A stretch of DNA of 64,000 bases, taken from NCBI RefSeq assembly GCF_007655135.1, contig NC_045129.1, forward strand, positions 24,278,274-24,342,273, read 5' to 3'. How positions within the stretch are numbered: position 1 is the first letter of the stretch; each line of letters starts with the position of its first letter. The DNA is from Punica granatum. Lineage: Eukaryota > Streptophyta > Magnoliopsida > Myrtales > Lythraceae. This document shows positions 10,696-23,664 of this stretch, piece after piece. Made by a program: the position numbers and the translations under genes. The notes under the pieces were generated by a model. It searched no databases and was not told the DNA's origin. It was given only the letters and a program-made list of their open reading frames with translations.

Positions 10696-10917
10696 ACACT
10701 GTCCTGCGGGCTAAGGCCCTTCATCCACCACTTCATAATCTCCACCTCTCAATCATGCCACTATCTTATGACAGGTTCGGGCATTTTGCACATCCTCCCT
10801 AAGTATCCAACGTGGAGGGGCGAGCTATTACGGAGAGCGACAACAAGACGGTCGCCGGAACCAAAAAGGGATGCTTCTCATGATCTTTGGTTACCTCCTC
10901 TAATCGAGCACGCAACC

Positions 10918-10930
10918 AAAGAGGGGCAAG
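10918..10930 (+). other. Element A polypurine tract
   Basis: AAAGAGGGGCAAG one base before the 3' LTR start (TGTCAGC). The identical tract precedes B's 3' LTR. Confidence 0.85.
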
Positions 10931-11914
10931 CTGTCAGCACCCCATTCTGGTCCACCGGCTCCAACGGAGGACTTCCGACCAAAGCTCGGGACACTACTCA
11001 TGAACGGGAAATCGGAGGCGAACATACGGGCACAGAGTCATGAATTACGGGAGAGAAGCATGGTCCACTAGGAGAGCACGAGAGGGCAATCGGAGGAGTG
11101 AACAGACGACGAGCCCCAAAAACAACAGAGACTGGCACTGTGGCACTATTCATCATCGAATCACGGGAGCATCGAATGGTGCCCAATGTGGGACTCTAAA
11201 AATCCCTCCTGGTGCCAAAGTGACCAATGACACGCCCGGGTGCATTTCGGAGGCATCCTACTTAAGCCGGGACACCCCCGAACTCTCACAGACGCCTTTT
11301 CTAACAGGGCTCCCAGGAGGCCTGATCCACTGACAAGTAAACGGCACCCGGAAACGGGCCTGCACGCATCCAAGGACCATCGGGATCTTGGAACAAGTCT
11401 TAGATGGCCTTTCGGAACCCGACTTGGTTTCTCGAGGGACGTTTCAGTGGTCACAAACGCCCCTCGGCGGGTCTTCGGGGCATATTGATGGCAAACAGAG
11501 ATCATAGCGATCCCCGAACACCTCAAGGCATTCGGTAAACATCGATAACACCCGGACCACGAATCCCTAGGTCACCTCCAGCTAATGGTCTTCGGTCAGG
11601 GACGGCGAGCCAACGATCCCGCGCAGGACAAAAAGTTCACCGAGACGAGCACTACAATGCACAAAGGAGCAATTGGAGAACGGGGACGGTCAACTCCACT
11701 ATGAGTATCCAAACAGGGCAAAACTGGCTCTCGAGGCGCCGAGTCGTCAGAACATTCGTTCACATGACACATGGCGATATTAGACTCATTCAAATTCTCT
11801 TCGTGCAATCATCCCAAATCTATCAATTAATCGGATCTCAGAGGTCGGATGCGCGATCAATCAAGCCTCGAGCTTTTCCCGACTTTTCTCCTAGTCAAAT
11901 GGGACCCACAGCTC

Positions 11915-12025
11915 AGCCAAGCCAAGCCCCAAGCCACGGCTCAACCCCAACAGCCACGACTCGACCCCAAGCCGTGGCTCAGCCGCACCTAGCCACGGCT
12001 CAACCCCATGGCCGGCGGCTCAACC
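11915..12025 (+). repeat. Degenerate AGCCACGGCTCAACCCC repeats in A LTR U3
   Basis: An 18-bp-scale degenerate tandem repeat with GCCACGGC and GCCGTGGC versions that could pair. Related tracts lie at 19640-19760 (B) and 38463-38600 (C). Confidence 0.6.
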
Positions 12026-12256
12026 CTTCCTCCCTTCCCTCCACCACACAATTCAAATATCTCTTACACCCTCTCACACATCTCTCCCATCCATCACCTC
12101 CCATCAACTTTCCCTTCCTTTCCCCACACTCAACATGACATCTTCCCCTCACTATTCCCCTTCAAAATTTCGGCAGCCCCTCTAAGCCAATTCGGCAGCC
12201 CCTAATTCCCCCAAAAACCGCAATTAGTTTGCCTCAATCACTCCATTAAGCTCCCC

Positions 12257-12263
12257 TATAAAT
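12257..12263 (+). promoter_or_regulatory. Candidate LTR TATA box (A)
   Basis: TATAAAT followed by CT-rich sequence, about 1.3 kb into the LTR. It is at the corresponding place in the B and C LTRs. Confidence 0.55.
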
Positions 12264-13229
12264 CTTCTAGCATCATTAGTTCTAATCACTTTTCATTCTC
12301 ACCCTCTCTCAAGCCAACTTCTCTCTAGAAAGCTCTCAATCTCCAGCCCTTTCCCTCATCCTCCACAGCCCATCCCAAGGCCGAAACATGCCAAAACCGA
12401 TGGAAAACCACCCGGTATTCCGATAACCACCGGACCCGACTTAAGCCAAAAATCACCAAACTCCCTAGCCTACATATTTCCCACCACCTAAGTCCATTTA
12501 TGGGCTTAGATTTTCCATTGGAGGTCCCCAACACCACGTTCCAGCCATGCGAACAATCGGGTCTCAAGGACGCCTCTCGTGTGCATCCGACCTCCACACG
12601 TGCCATTTCCTCCCACGACCTTGGCGAGTCGTGCCATCACGTTCAAGGGGTCCCTCATAACCCTCACTCTCCCCCGTGAAGAGGTGGTCACGGTCCGAGA
12701 GCCATACCACCGTGCACAACCTCCGTTTCATCCGTTTCCTCTTTAACGGGTTCTTTGATTTTTACCGGATTTCCTCTCACTATTTCGGGTTTGTCTAGGC
12801 CTTGGCACGTTCGGGACTTTTCACGAACGCCTAGATCTGCCCCTTAGGAGTCCAAGGAGCCCAACCTCGCACCGTGCCGTGGTCAGAGCTAGCGTGCCGA
12901 CCCCGTTTGCTCCAAGTTGTCGCTGCCGCTGCTCTCGGGTACCCGTCACCCGTAGCGACCAACCGAGTCTTGCGACTCTCAAGGCCACTTCCCCGACTCT
13001 TTCCCTCATGCATCGAGGCTAAGTAACATCCCTCTACGACTTAGAGAAGCTAGGATCTTCGATGTTTGTTGCTATGAAGTGTTAATGTGATTTAAAGAAC
13101 CCGAATGCATGAAAGTTGATATTTTTCTTCTAGATCCGGGTTTCCCATGCAACCCATGCATCGTTATACGTTTCATTTTCTTTGTTACGTCCATATGCCG
13201 TACAAATATGCATGCATAACGGGAAATGG

Positions 13230-13775
13230 CCCGAATCTAAGAGGATGAGACCGATATGGACTCAAGAGAGTCATGGAGCTTCTCGGCCGAACCTCAGGAG
13301 GGGAGCCGTGAGCCCCCTTGACTCTCTAGGGTCCATGACTGCCTCATCCTTCGGGATTTAGCCATTCCCACGGTCGTGGTGTCTCTAATCATGGTAGAAA
13401 TGTGATTGCATGATGGGAAAGGACTAGAATCGAGGTAGAAGAGGCGTTTAAGCCATGGTTGGACCATGGGAACCCACGGCCTAAGTCCCGAGAGGGGACC
13501 CGTGGGCTCTCTTGGTCCTTCCGAGGCTTAATCGGCCTCCTCTCCCCCGAAGCTTATTGGTTCCCGTGCTTTTATCATCGTTTATTGCATGAGATGTATC
13601 GGCATGACAGGAAAAGACTTAGATCGGAGTCAAAGAGCCCGCCTTAGCCCACGTGAGCCATGCGAACTCACGGCTACCCTTGAGGGGTGTAGCCGAGAGC
13701 TCCCTTGGACCACACGGGTCCAAGGTGGCCTCTTTGGCTCCGAAATAGGTCGGTTCCTGCATTTCACGCTTTTCC
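13230..13775 (+). repeat. Three diverged ~190-bp modules in A LTR
   Basis: Three successive blocks begin with an ATG-GGAAA-type phrase, carry a long CTCACGG...CCGTGAG-type inverted repeat and end with a 'ttggacc...ggcctc' phrase. They start near 13220, 13410 and 13600. Equivalent blocks are in B and C. Confidence 0.55.
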
Positions 13776-16700
13776 ATTGTATGAATCGACGCCGTTTTTA
13801 TTGATTTCCTTATATTACGCGTTATATGTGCTTGTTCATGTGTTTGATTGCGTTTAGAGATCTTGACGGTGTCGATTCTCTTTTGTTTATTTGAAATAGA
13901 TATTGTCCTTGTGTTTAAATATATTATGCATGCAAGACACGATCGGTGTCGTTCCTTGGAATTGATTGTATCCGCATTTTACATTTTTTTACCGTTACCC
14001 AAGTGACAATTAAATGATAGATACATTAGTTATGGGTAATCTTTCATTAAAACCGTAATAACTACATGAAATCACTACCACCGAATAATTTCACAAATGG
14101 GAGAAACGGGACGTATCATTCGGCTAATTAAATCACTTGGATTAAATAATTGGATAAATTGATTATTAATTCGTAAACGCATCGATAGTTCACGGAAAGG
14201 CGAATATGCTCTTTTCTTTAAAAAACTCACAATTTCAAAGCACCAAGACACGTAACATGAATAGAACCGATGTCTAGCAAGTACTCGCGTGCTATGACTC
14301 GAGTCCGGGCCCAATTTGAGGCGGCTCGAGTCGAGACGCGTGAGTCCTTTTTAGACCTTTTCGTGTGACGCGATCTTTAATTTGCATACGAACATCACTC
14401 GTTTTATCCAAGAGCATAATCGTCATTCCGTGATTCACCGATATCCTAGGCGTTAGGGAGTTGGAAACACCTCGATCTATGGACGGGAGAGGGTAACCCG
14501 TTCGGGTGCGAGTCTCATTCGCATGGCCCATTCCGTTCACTTTCGGCGTTTCTATCTTCCTATCGTAGATTTGGTGGTGAACATTTTGTTTCAGTTACGA
14601 AACACGAACAACCGGATTAATCACGTATTTGACTTAAACAAACACTAGATAATGGATAGGTGGAATGCTAGATTCCAATCTAGAGTCGAAAATACGAGTT
14701 TGGCTAATTCAGTGAAGCCGCAGTGACACCACACTGAATAAGAATTCTAAAACAAATTCATACATGTAATTGGCCTAGAACCATATTCTAGCCCACCATC
14801 CATGTTTGCCTAGGTTAGACACATTGTTTGCCAATCAACCCCGGTTAACAACTGATTAAATCACGTACATTCGACTTAATATACAACTTGTTTGTATTTA
14901 CCTACATTTGTTAGTTATCGTCTGTTTTTCATTATTTTTATCAGTTTTCTTCTGTTTTCCATTTGTTTTTGCTGATTTGTTGCGGTTCGGGTCCGAGCCC
15001 ATAGGTTACGTGTTGCACGGGGTCCAACACCCCAAATCACCGAACACGAGGTCCAACGCCTCCTAACTCACTGAGCGCATGCAACCCGAGTGCGGAATGG
15101 GATCTAGCCTCAAGTCACCATCACACTCCAAATATGGCCTATGTGGAAGGCAATTTGGATTGGATGTGTGAAACGCGTTTAGATATCACCCAGGAGCTCG
15201 ATCAGTCCAACGGTTACAGTGGGAACTAATCGGTTCTCCTGCAAACCGTCGGTTCGATTGGACCCGACCCCCGACTCTTTGAGCCCGCGTTGCCTTAATT
15301 TATTTATCGGTCATTCAAAACACACGGTGAGCCGAAGCAGAATATTGGCTTAATGCAAACCGATCGGGATCCATTTACGTTATTCAGTTGTATTATGTAA
15401 TTATTCGAGTGTACATTGTGAGGATCTTATTTGTACATCTATTCATTTATTTGTAAGGATCCCCGATCGGCAAGCGAGAGGTCCGAGTGTTGAACCAGTT
15501 AAGTTGGTCTATTAATGCCTAGAGACGAGTAAGCCCGAATACTCGTGGTGTCAATTCATGCAGGGAGTCGACCGCCGTGGTTTGACGAACTGTAAACGTA
15601 AGGATAGTGAACCGGTTCCTTGACGCAAGAGCCTACTCATCTTTTGGGTTCTTGGCCCAACTTGATCAATTCATCGACTTTACGGTATCAAAACGGGCGA
15701 GTCAAGTGCAACCCTAAATCACGCGGTAAATAAATAAAACGACAAGCCTAGCAAACTAGAGTACCGAAAGGGCGTGCGGAATATAGGCTCGCACGTAATA
15801 GAACCCCCGAATCCGGAATTTTCGGTTCCATATGACCATTGCCTTAGTATTTAGGTGTACCTCGTACCCCTAGACTCGGGCGACTCAACGGCCCTCGACC
15901 TATGGGTCGTAAACAGTAAGTGGCGACTCCTTCTTACGCGTGTCCGTTGCGCGCCCCTGGGAAGGTGGATACTCCCTGTCAGCACCCCATTTTGGCTCAC
16001 CTTTCCAAACAACGATATCAGCATTGGTCCAAGCCACAACTTGAGCAGAATACAGAAAAACGACTTAACAGAGCAGAAATCACTATTCATCCTCAAGTCG
16101 GCAAAATTGAGCAGAAGATATGCACACATGATAGAAGGACTTCAGGAGTCACCATAGGGTAACAGAGTGGCTAGAGAGCTCAACAACGTCCAAAACCGGC
16201 ATTTCTAGTGTACCACATGGACAGTCCTATTTTCCGATAGTTCGCTCGACCGTCGGAAGATAGCCAATATTGGACTTCAAAAATCCACATCAATGCCAAA
16301 CAGATGAAAAGTGTCTTTAAACGCATTTCGCAAATCATCTGCTCTATACAGAACAACTTTCTGTATACAGACAACTTTTCAGTGGAAGTCCAAAAATGCC
16401 GGTTTCTCGGAGAAAAGTTAATTCTAAGTATCAGATGCAGCCATGCCCCACAATCATACAGAGCACGAGCAATGCTTCAGATTGTCTTTTGAAAGCCATA
16501 CAGACACTCTAAATGACTTCCGAGCGACAAAACGAGCGTACCCCTCTTCGGAAGAGCATAACCTGAGACTGGTCTGATGGAATTACGGCAAACGAAGTTC
16601 ACACTACATTGCCTAAAAACTCCAGCGGACATTCGCAATTGGGCAAAACAGACAGCAAAGCCCTTCTCGGTTTCCCGAGTAACCTCCGAAAAGCACAAAA

Positions 16701-17582
16701 CACCATTTTCAGAGGAAATCCATATCCGGAGGTCCTCTTTGGGGAAACTTGACGCCGGATGCTTACCTTACACAATGCTAGCCTTCTCAAGGCTCAATGT
16801 GGAATCGTCGGAATGAATCACACAACTCATCTAGACCCCTCGAGCAATGCTTTAAGGGTCTCAGATGCACTTTTTATATCCTTAGAGGCCCAATCTCGGC
16901 AAACAGAGATCACAATGATCTTCGGATCACCCAAGAAACTCAGAAAGCAATCTGAGAAATCCAGTTTCAGCCTCCTAGGACATCTCTGGCTCCATATTTG
17001 TATTACCGGCTTAAAGGTCAAGTGCCCACGTAATTTGACAATTTATGTCAAAATGACCGACGTGGGATGCAGATACAAGATATGCTGTCAGAAGTGGGTA
17101 ACCTCGCTCTGAATGCATAAAAGGAGCAAAACCGGCTTCCGAGCCTCATATAGACATTTGGCAATTCCTCACGGAAAATGCCAATCTCAGACTCATTAAA
17201 TCCGTATCCTCGCGTATATCGATAATTCAACATTCGGTTCGAACCACGAGCCTCGAATGCGCGATCAATTGAGACCCGAGCTTTTTCCCGATTTCTCCTC
17301 TTCGGTCGTGGGATCGACGGAATGCCCAAGATGAGTCACCCTTGCTCTAGAAGCTTCTTCTTCTTCTTTAATGCAAGAAGCCAACTTGCACTATTGCATG
17401 AAAATATCCAAGAAGTTTGAAGACAACACTCAAGCCTTCATCAATGCTCATTAATCCTTTTGGCTCTTCCACATGAAAAACACTTGGTCCACATTCATCG
17501 TCATCCTCATTAGGCAAACCGAAATTTGCTAATGGGAGGGTTAAGAGTGCTTGCTTTTGCTTAATTGCTCATTAGCTTTGCC

Positions 17583-17589
17583 TATAAAT
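17583..17589 (+). promoter_or_regulatory. Candidate LTR TATA box (E)
   Basis: TATAAAT in CTATAAATGGCCC, with CT-rich sequence 30-60 bp downstream. The context is identical in D (53018-53024). Confidence 0.6.
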
Positions 17590-17934
17590 GGCCCAAAAGT
17601 GATTAAGTTAATCACTTCTCCTCTTGCACACTCTCTCCAAGCTTTCTCCCTCCTCTCAACTCCATAGCCAAGACCAGCAAGCTTCAATACTTCAAAAACC
17701 AAGAGAGAAAAACCGAAGAAAACCCGAAGAAAGCTTTGAGTTCCTTAAGTCGGAAGCCGATGTTCATCATCCCGACTTAAGTTCAAAAATTCTCAAACTC
17801 CATGGACCACATGTTTTGGACCCAAGGAGTTCATTTATGAACTTAGATTTTTGATTTGAAGTCATTTGCTCATCATTTCGGGTCATTTAGGTGATTTCAG
17901 GTGAAGGACGTGCTCTCGGGTGAACAGTGCACCC

Positions 17935-18070
17935 GTAGCCGCACGCTCCCGCGCGCCCGCGCGTCTAGCCGCTCGCACAGCCGCGCGCCCGCGCACGCTC
18001 CCCGCGCGCCTGACGCCTCCAGCGCGCCTACCGTGCACTCCAGCCGCACGCCCCGAGCGCCTAGCTCCCC
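17935..18070 (+). other. GC-rich, CpG-dense tract in E LTR
   Basis: Repeated GCGCGCC/CCGCACGC words in otherwise moderate-GC sequence, about 350 bp after the TATA box. The homologous tract in D (53385-53560) differs in the order and number of these words. Confidence 0.7.
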
Positions 18071-19990
18071 GAATGTGCATGCCCTTGCACCCAAGCACTC
18101 TTCCAAGCGTTCTACCGAGTCACCCGACTCTCGAACACTTCCCCGACTCTTTCCTCGTATCCCGAGGCTAGGTAAATCACTCTTGACTTAGAGGAGTTAG
18201 GGCGTTTTACATTATTTGCATGTTCATGGAGTTATATGGTGCACAAAGCATGTTCACTTGCAAGACCTCATTTTTATGCACTTTTACATTATATCATGCA
18301 TGTTTATCCTCGATTAACATGTTAGCATGTCGGGAAACGTTTGGATCGACCCTCAAAAGACCTTCCCGACCCGAAATAAGCAAAAGAGCTCTTGGGTTTG
18401 CCTCAAGAAGAGGTAACCGAGACTTGGCTTGCTTTCCTCGGGTTAAGAAAGGCTTCTTAGCCCGATCTAAGTTCGATTCCCGAGTTTTCTCGTGTTTTCT
18501 TACATGCATGAAGTCGGTATTGTTTTATCGATTCTTTAAATAACTTGTTTGTGCATGTTTGCATGTTCGAATGCGTTATTCAAATCATGGCAATACTGAC
18601 TTTCGTTTAATCGTGTCATTTATCATGTTTATCGTTTAAGCATGCGAGAAATGATTCGAAACGAGACGGTGTCAGCACCCCATTTTGGCCCATCGGCTCC
18701 GACAGAAGACTTCCGACCAAAGCTCGGGACACTATTCATGATCAGAAAGCCGAAGGCGAATGTGCGGGCGCAGAGTCATGAATAACAAGGGAAAAGCAGG
18801 GTGCGCTAAAAAGGCGGAGGAGAGCCATCAAATGAACAGACAGACAAGGAATCCCGAAAACGGCGGAGTCGGCACTGTGGTACTATTCATCACCGAGTCA
18901 CTGAAGCATCGAAAGGTGCCCAATATGGGACTCTAAAAATCCCTCTCAGTGCCAAAGTGACCAACGACACGTCCAGGCGCGTTTTGGGGTCATACCGCTT
19001 AGGCCGGGACACCCCCGATCTCTCACGGACGCCTTTTCTGACAGGGCTCCCGGGGCCCGCTCCACTGACAAGTAAACGGCACCCCAAAACGGACATACAG
19101 GCACCCAGGGACCACCGGGGTCATGGAACAAGCTTCAGACGACCTTTCGGAACTCTACGGGGCTCCCCGAGTGACGTTTCAGTGGTAGCAAACGCCTCTC
19201 GGTGAATCTTCGGGGCACATTCACGGAAAACAAAGATCACAACGATCCCCGGACACCCCGAGACATTCAGAGAACACTGAGAAAGCCCCGGTCACAAGTC
19301 CCTAGGTCTTCCCGGGCCAACGATCTTCGGTCGGGGACGACGAGCCAACGATCTCCCACGAGGCAAAAGGGTCACCGAGACGAATATTAAGATGCACAAA
19401 GAGCAATCGGGGACCGGGGCATTCAACTCCACTCCGAACGTCCGAACAGGGCAAAACCGGCTCTCGAGGCGCCCAGTCGCCCGAACACTCGTTCACACGA
19501 CGTATGGCGATATTAGGCTCATTCCAATCCTCTTCGTTCAAGCATTCCAAATCTATAAATTAATCGGACATCAGAGATCGGACGCGCGTCCAATCAAGTC
19601 TCAAGTTTTTTCCGGCTTTTCTCTTAATCGAATGGGACCCATAGCTCAGCCAAGCCAAGCCACCAAGCCACGGCTCAAACCCAAGATCTCGGCTAGATCC
19701 CAAGCAGCGGCTTGGCCGCCCAAGCTCGGCTAGATCCCTCCATGGCCTGCGGCTCCAAGCCCCAAGAGACCCCCTCCACCACAAATTTCAAATTGCTCTT
19801 ACACCCATCACCTCCTATCACCTCTCCATCACCTCCCATCAACTTTCTTTTGCTTTCCCCTCACTCAACATGACTATTTACCCTCCTTAATCCCCTTAGG
19901 AATTTCGGCAGCCCCCCTAAGCCAATTCGGCAGCCTCCATTAACCCCAAAACCGCAATTAACATCATCAAAGCACACCATTAATCTAGCC

Positions 19991-19997
19991 TATAAAT
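19991..19997 (+). promoter_or_regulatory. Candidate LTR TATA box (B 5' LTR)
   Basis: TATAAAT, then CT-rich sequence starting about 30 bp downstream. Same place as in the other Tat LTRs. Confidence 0.6.
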
Positions 19998-20919
19998 CCC
20001 CATCCATCATTAACCTTAATCACTTCTTCATTCTCCTTCTCTCTCAAGCCAATCTCTCTCCAAAATCCTCTCAAGCTCCAACCCACTCCCACACCTTCGT
20101 TCAGCCTGTGCCAAGGCCAAAACCGGCCAAAATCGTCGGAAAACCACCCGGTATTCCGGTAACCACCCGACCCGACTCAAACCAAAAGTCACCAAACTCC
20201 CTAGCCTACATATTTTCCACCCCCTAAGTCCATTTCCGGGCTTAGATTTGCCATTTGAAGCCTCCAACATCATGTTTATGTCACACAAAGAATCGGGTCC
20301 CTAGGCGTTACCTCACCGAGCCCTCCACGCGTGCCATTTCGTTCCACGACTTTGCCGAGTCATGCCATCACATTCAAAGGGTTCCTCACAACCCTCACCC
20401 TCCCCCGTGAAGAGGTGGTCACGATCCGAGGGCCGATCCACCGTGCACAACCACCGTTCCACTTGTTTTTTCCTTTACCGGGTTCTTTTTCCTTTACCGA
20501 ACTTTCACTCACTGTTTCGGGTTCATCTAGGGTTTGGCACATTTGGGACTACCCACGGACGTCTAGATCCGTCTCTTAGGAGTCCAACGAGCCCGACCTC
20601 ACACCGTGCCGTGGCCGGAGCAAGCGTGCCGACCCATTCTCCCGAAAGTGCCGCGGCTGCCTCCTTCTCGCGACTCCCACGACCGCTTCCCCGACTCTTT
20701 CCCTCGTACATCGAGGCTAGGTAACATCCATCTACAACTTAGAGAAGCTAGGATCCTTAATCTTTGCTTGTATGAAGTGTTTATACGGTCTAAAGATTCG
20801 GAATGCATGAAAGTTCACGTTTTTCTTTCGGATCCATGTTTCCCATGCATTTCCATGCAACGTGCGCCGTTACATTCGTCCGCATGACCATGCCATGTTC
20901 GTATGATGCTCGAGCTTGT

Positions 20920-21600
20920 GTGCCACGATGGGAAACGGCTCGGATCCGGACGGGAGAGGCTCCCTTGGCCACGGTTGAGCCACGGGACTCACGGCCTAGT
21001 CTCTAGGGAGAGACCCGTGAGCTCCCTTAGCCTACCCGGGGCTAGGGCGGTCTCTCTTTTCCAGAAACGGGTTGGTTCCTATGTGTTTTTACCGTTAATC
21101 GCATGTAACACGATAGCATGATGGGAAAAGATCCGAATCGGGGCCGGAGAAACCCTCCCGACCCGTGTGAGCCACGGAAGCTCACGGCCTCCCTTGGAGG
21201 AATGTGGCCGAGAGCTTCCTTGGACCAAACGAGTCCGGGAGGCTTTCTTCCACCTCGAGAAGGGTCGATTCCCGTGTTTTATCTATTTCGTTATTATTCG
21301 AGTCAAGGCCGTCTTGTTGTTTCCGTTTAAATACCTCGTTCGTGCGTGTTTGTATGATTTCACGTGATTATGGTCGTGGCGTTATTGAGGTAACTAAAAC
21401 ATGTATTATTATTGTAATTATCGTGTTGTGTCTGCGAGAAACGATTAGAATCGGCGTGGGAGATCACTCAAAATCCGAGACGAGTCAAGGGCCGCTCGGC
21501 TCCTTCCTTCGGGAAGTGGCCGAGAGTCCCCGGACCCCTCCCGGGTTTAAGGCGACCTCCCTAGTCGTTTCGGATCGTTCCTTGGAATTGGATGTCTTAA
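20920..21600 (+). repeat. Three diverged modules in B 5' LTR
   Basis: Blocks starting near 20930, 21120 and 21420 share GGGAAA, CGGATCCGGAC or CGAATCGG, and CTCACGGCC...CCGTGAG-type inverted repeats (for example 20988-20994 with 21015-21021). Confidence 0.55.
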
Positions 21601-23546
21601 AGTTCGGGTCTTATCGTTAGCTATGTGGTAGTTACATGATCGACGCGTTGGTTTCGGATAATTACTCACTGAACTCATAATATCTATAATATAAGATCAC
21701 CACCACCGAATAATTTCACAAATGAGAGAAACGGGACGTGTCATTCGATTATTTAGATCACTCGGACCAAATAATTGAATAAATTGATTATTAATCCGTA
21801 AGCGCATCGATGGTTCACGGAACAGCGACAATGCCCTTTTCTTTAAAAGCTCACAATTTCAAAGCACCGAGATGTGTAACACGAATAGAATTAGCGTCTA
21901 GCGAGTACTCGCGTACTATGACTCGAGTCCGGGCCCAATTTGAGGCGGCTCGAGTCAAGACGCGCGAGTCTTTTTTAGACCTCTTCGTGTTACGCGATCT
22001 TTAATTTATGTGCGAACTACACACGTTTTACCGATCAAGGGCATAATCGTCATTCCGCGATTCACCGATATCCTAGGCATTAGGAAGTCGGAAACACCTC
22101 GATCTATGGACGGAAAAGGGCAACCCGTTCGGGCGCGAGTTTCATTCACACGACCCATTCCGTTCACTTTCGGTGTTTCTATCTCCCTATTGTAGATTCG
22201 GTGGTGAAAATTTTATTTCTATTACAAAACATGAAGAACCGGATTAATCATGCACTCGACTTAAACGAACATTAGATAATGGGTAGGTGGAATGTTAGAT
22301 TCCAATCTAGAGTCAAAATACGAGTTTGGCTAATCCGGTGAAACCGTAGTGTCACTTCATTGAATAAGAGTCTTAAAACAAATAGACACATGTAATTGGC
22401 TTAGAACCCTATTCTAGTCCACCACCGATGTTCGCCTAGGTTAGACACATTGTTTGCTAATCAACCCCGGCTAACAACTTATTAAATCACGTACATTCGA
22501 CTTAACACACAACTTGTCTGTATTCACCGATACTTGTCAATTATTGTCTGTTTTTTCATCAGTTTATCAGTTTTCTTCTGTTTTCTATTTACTTTCTACT
22601 GATTTGTTGCGGTTCGAGTCCGAGCCTATAAGTTACGTACTGCACGGGGTCCAACGCCCCAAATCACCGAACACGAGGTCCAATGCCTCCTAATTCACTG
22701 AGCGCGTGCAACCCGAGTGCGGAATGGGATCGAGCCTTGAGTCACCATCCCACTCCAAATACGACCTATGTGGAAGGCGATTTGGATTGGATGCGTGAAA
22801 CGTGTTTAGATATCATCCGGGAGCTCAATCGATCCAACGACTATAGCGGGAACTAGTCGGTTCTCCCGCAAACCGTCGGTTCGATTGGACCCGACCCCCG
22901 GCTCTTTGAGCCCGCGTTGCCTTAATTTATTTATCGGTCATTAAAAACACACAGTGAGCCGGAGCGGAATATTGGCCCAATGCAAACCGATCGGGATCCA
23001 TTTACTTTATGTAGTTTTATTATGTAATTATTCGAGTGTACATTGTAAGGACCTTATTTGTACATCTATTCATTCATTTGTAAGGATCCTCGATCGGCGA
23101 GCGAGAGGTTCGAGTGTGGAATTGGTTAAGTTGGTCTATCATCACCGAAGGATAAGTAAGCTTGAATAATCGTGGTCTCGGTTCACGTAGGGAATCGACC
23201 GTCTTGGTCCGATGAACTGTAACGATAAGATAGTGAACCGATCCCTCGACACACAAGCCTACTCACCTTTCGGGTTCTTGGCCCGACTCAATAAATTCAC
23301 TGGTTTTACGGTGTCAAAACGGGCGAATCAAGTGCAACCCTAAATCACGCGGTAAATAAACGAAACGGCAAGCTTAGTAAACTAGAGTACCGAAAGGGCG
23401 TGCGGGATATAGGCCTGCACGTAATAGAACCCCCGAATTCGAAATTTCCGGTTCCGCACGACCATTGCCTTAACATTTAGGTGTACCCCGTACTCCTAGA
23501 CCCGGGCGACTCAACGGCCCTCGACCTACGGGTCGTAAACAGTAAG

Positions 23547-23556
23547 TGGCGACTCC
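23547..23556 (+). other. PBS-like TGGCGACTCC inside B 5' LTR
   Basis: Identical for ten bases to the true PBS start 121 bp downstream (23668). The same motif sits at the same place in every Tat LTR of the window. Confidence 0.6.
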
Positions 23557-23664
23557 TTCTCACGTGCGTCCGTCGCGCGTCCCCGGGAAGGTGGACGCTC
23601 CCGAGCCGTGTTGCATAGGCTTCGCGCATGCGTGCCCCGACGAGATTAAATTCGGGTGCGCACA

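Larger units (their letters stand above)
9788..10931 (+). mobile_element. Element A internal remnant, second part (3' UTR)
   Basis: Continues A's 3' UTR after element F. It aligns with 34110-35405 in B and 57588-58857 in C. It contains a C14 run, an 18-unit 33-bp satellite array and the polypurine tract. No gene is present. Confidence 0.85.
10932..15976 (+). repeat. Element A 3' LTR, interrupted by E
   Basis: Starts TGTCAGCACCCC and runs 5045 bp before an unrelated LTR start appears at 15977, after GGTGGATACTCCC. The last ~60 bp of this LTR must lie beyond the window. In order it holds a U3 with short repeats around AGCCACGGCTCAAC (11915-12025), a TATA box, three ~190-bp diverged modules (13230-13775), and the U5 region with a PBS-like TGGCGACTCC. 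No host gene is present in these 5 kb. Confidence 0.9.
15977..18669 (+). repeat. Element E: LTR of a second Tat family, 5' portion, interrupted by B
   Basis: Starts TGTCAGCACCCC but then follows the sequence of the solo LTR D rather than that of A/B/C. It matches D up to about 54149, where B's LTR begins (18670). The continuation must lie right of the window, so I cannot tell a solo LTR from a full element. CTCCC (15972-15976) is the probable target duplication. It contains a TATA box at 17583 and a very GC-rich tract at 17935-18070. Confidence 0.85.
18670..23664 (+). repeat. Element B 5' LTR
   Basis: 4995 bp, TGTCAGCACCCC to GGGTGCGCACA, followed by the PBS. Compared with B's 3' LTR it lacks about 33 bp at 20670, between two CTCG copies. 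GACGG (18665-18669) is the probable target duplication, but its partner is outside the window. It contains a TATA box at 19991, three diverged modules at 20920-21600 and an internal TGGCGACTCC at 23547-23556. No gene is present. Confidence 0.93.

Noticed and set aside
10932..15976. Host genes within the LTRs
   Set aside because: The short frames here are not conserved between the A, B and C LTRs, which align through them with indels not in multiples of three.
17897..18191. Arg/Ala/Pro-rich frames over the GC-rich tracts of E and D
   Set aside because: They come from GC-rich low-complexity sequence. The homologous tract in the other copy does not keep the frame, and they match no family.
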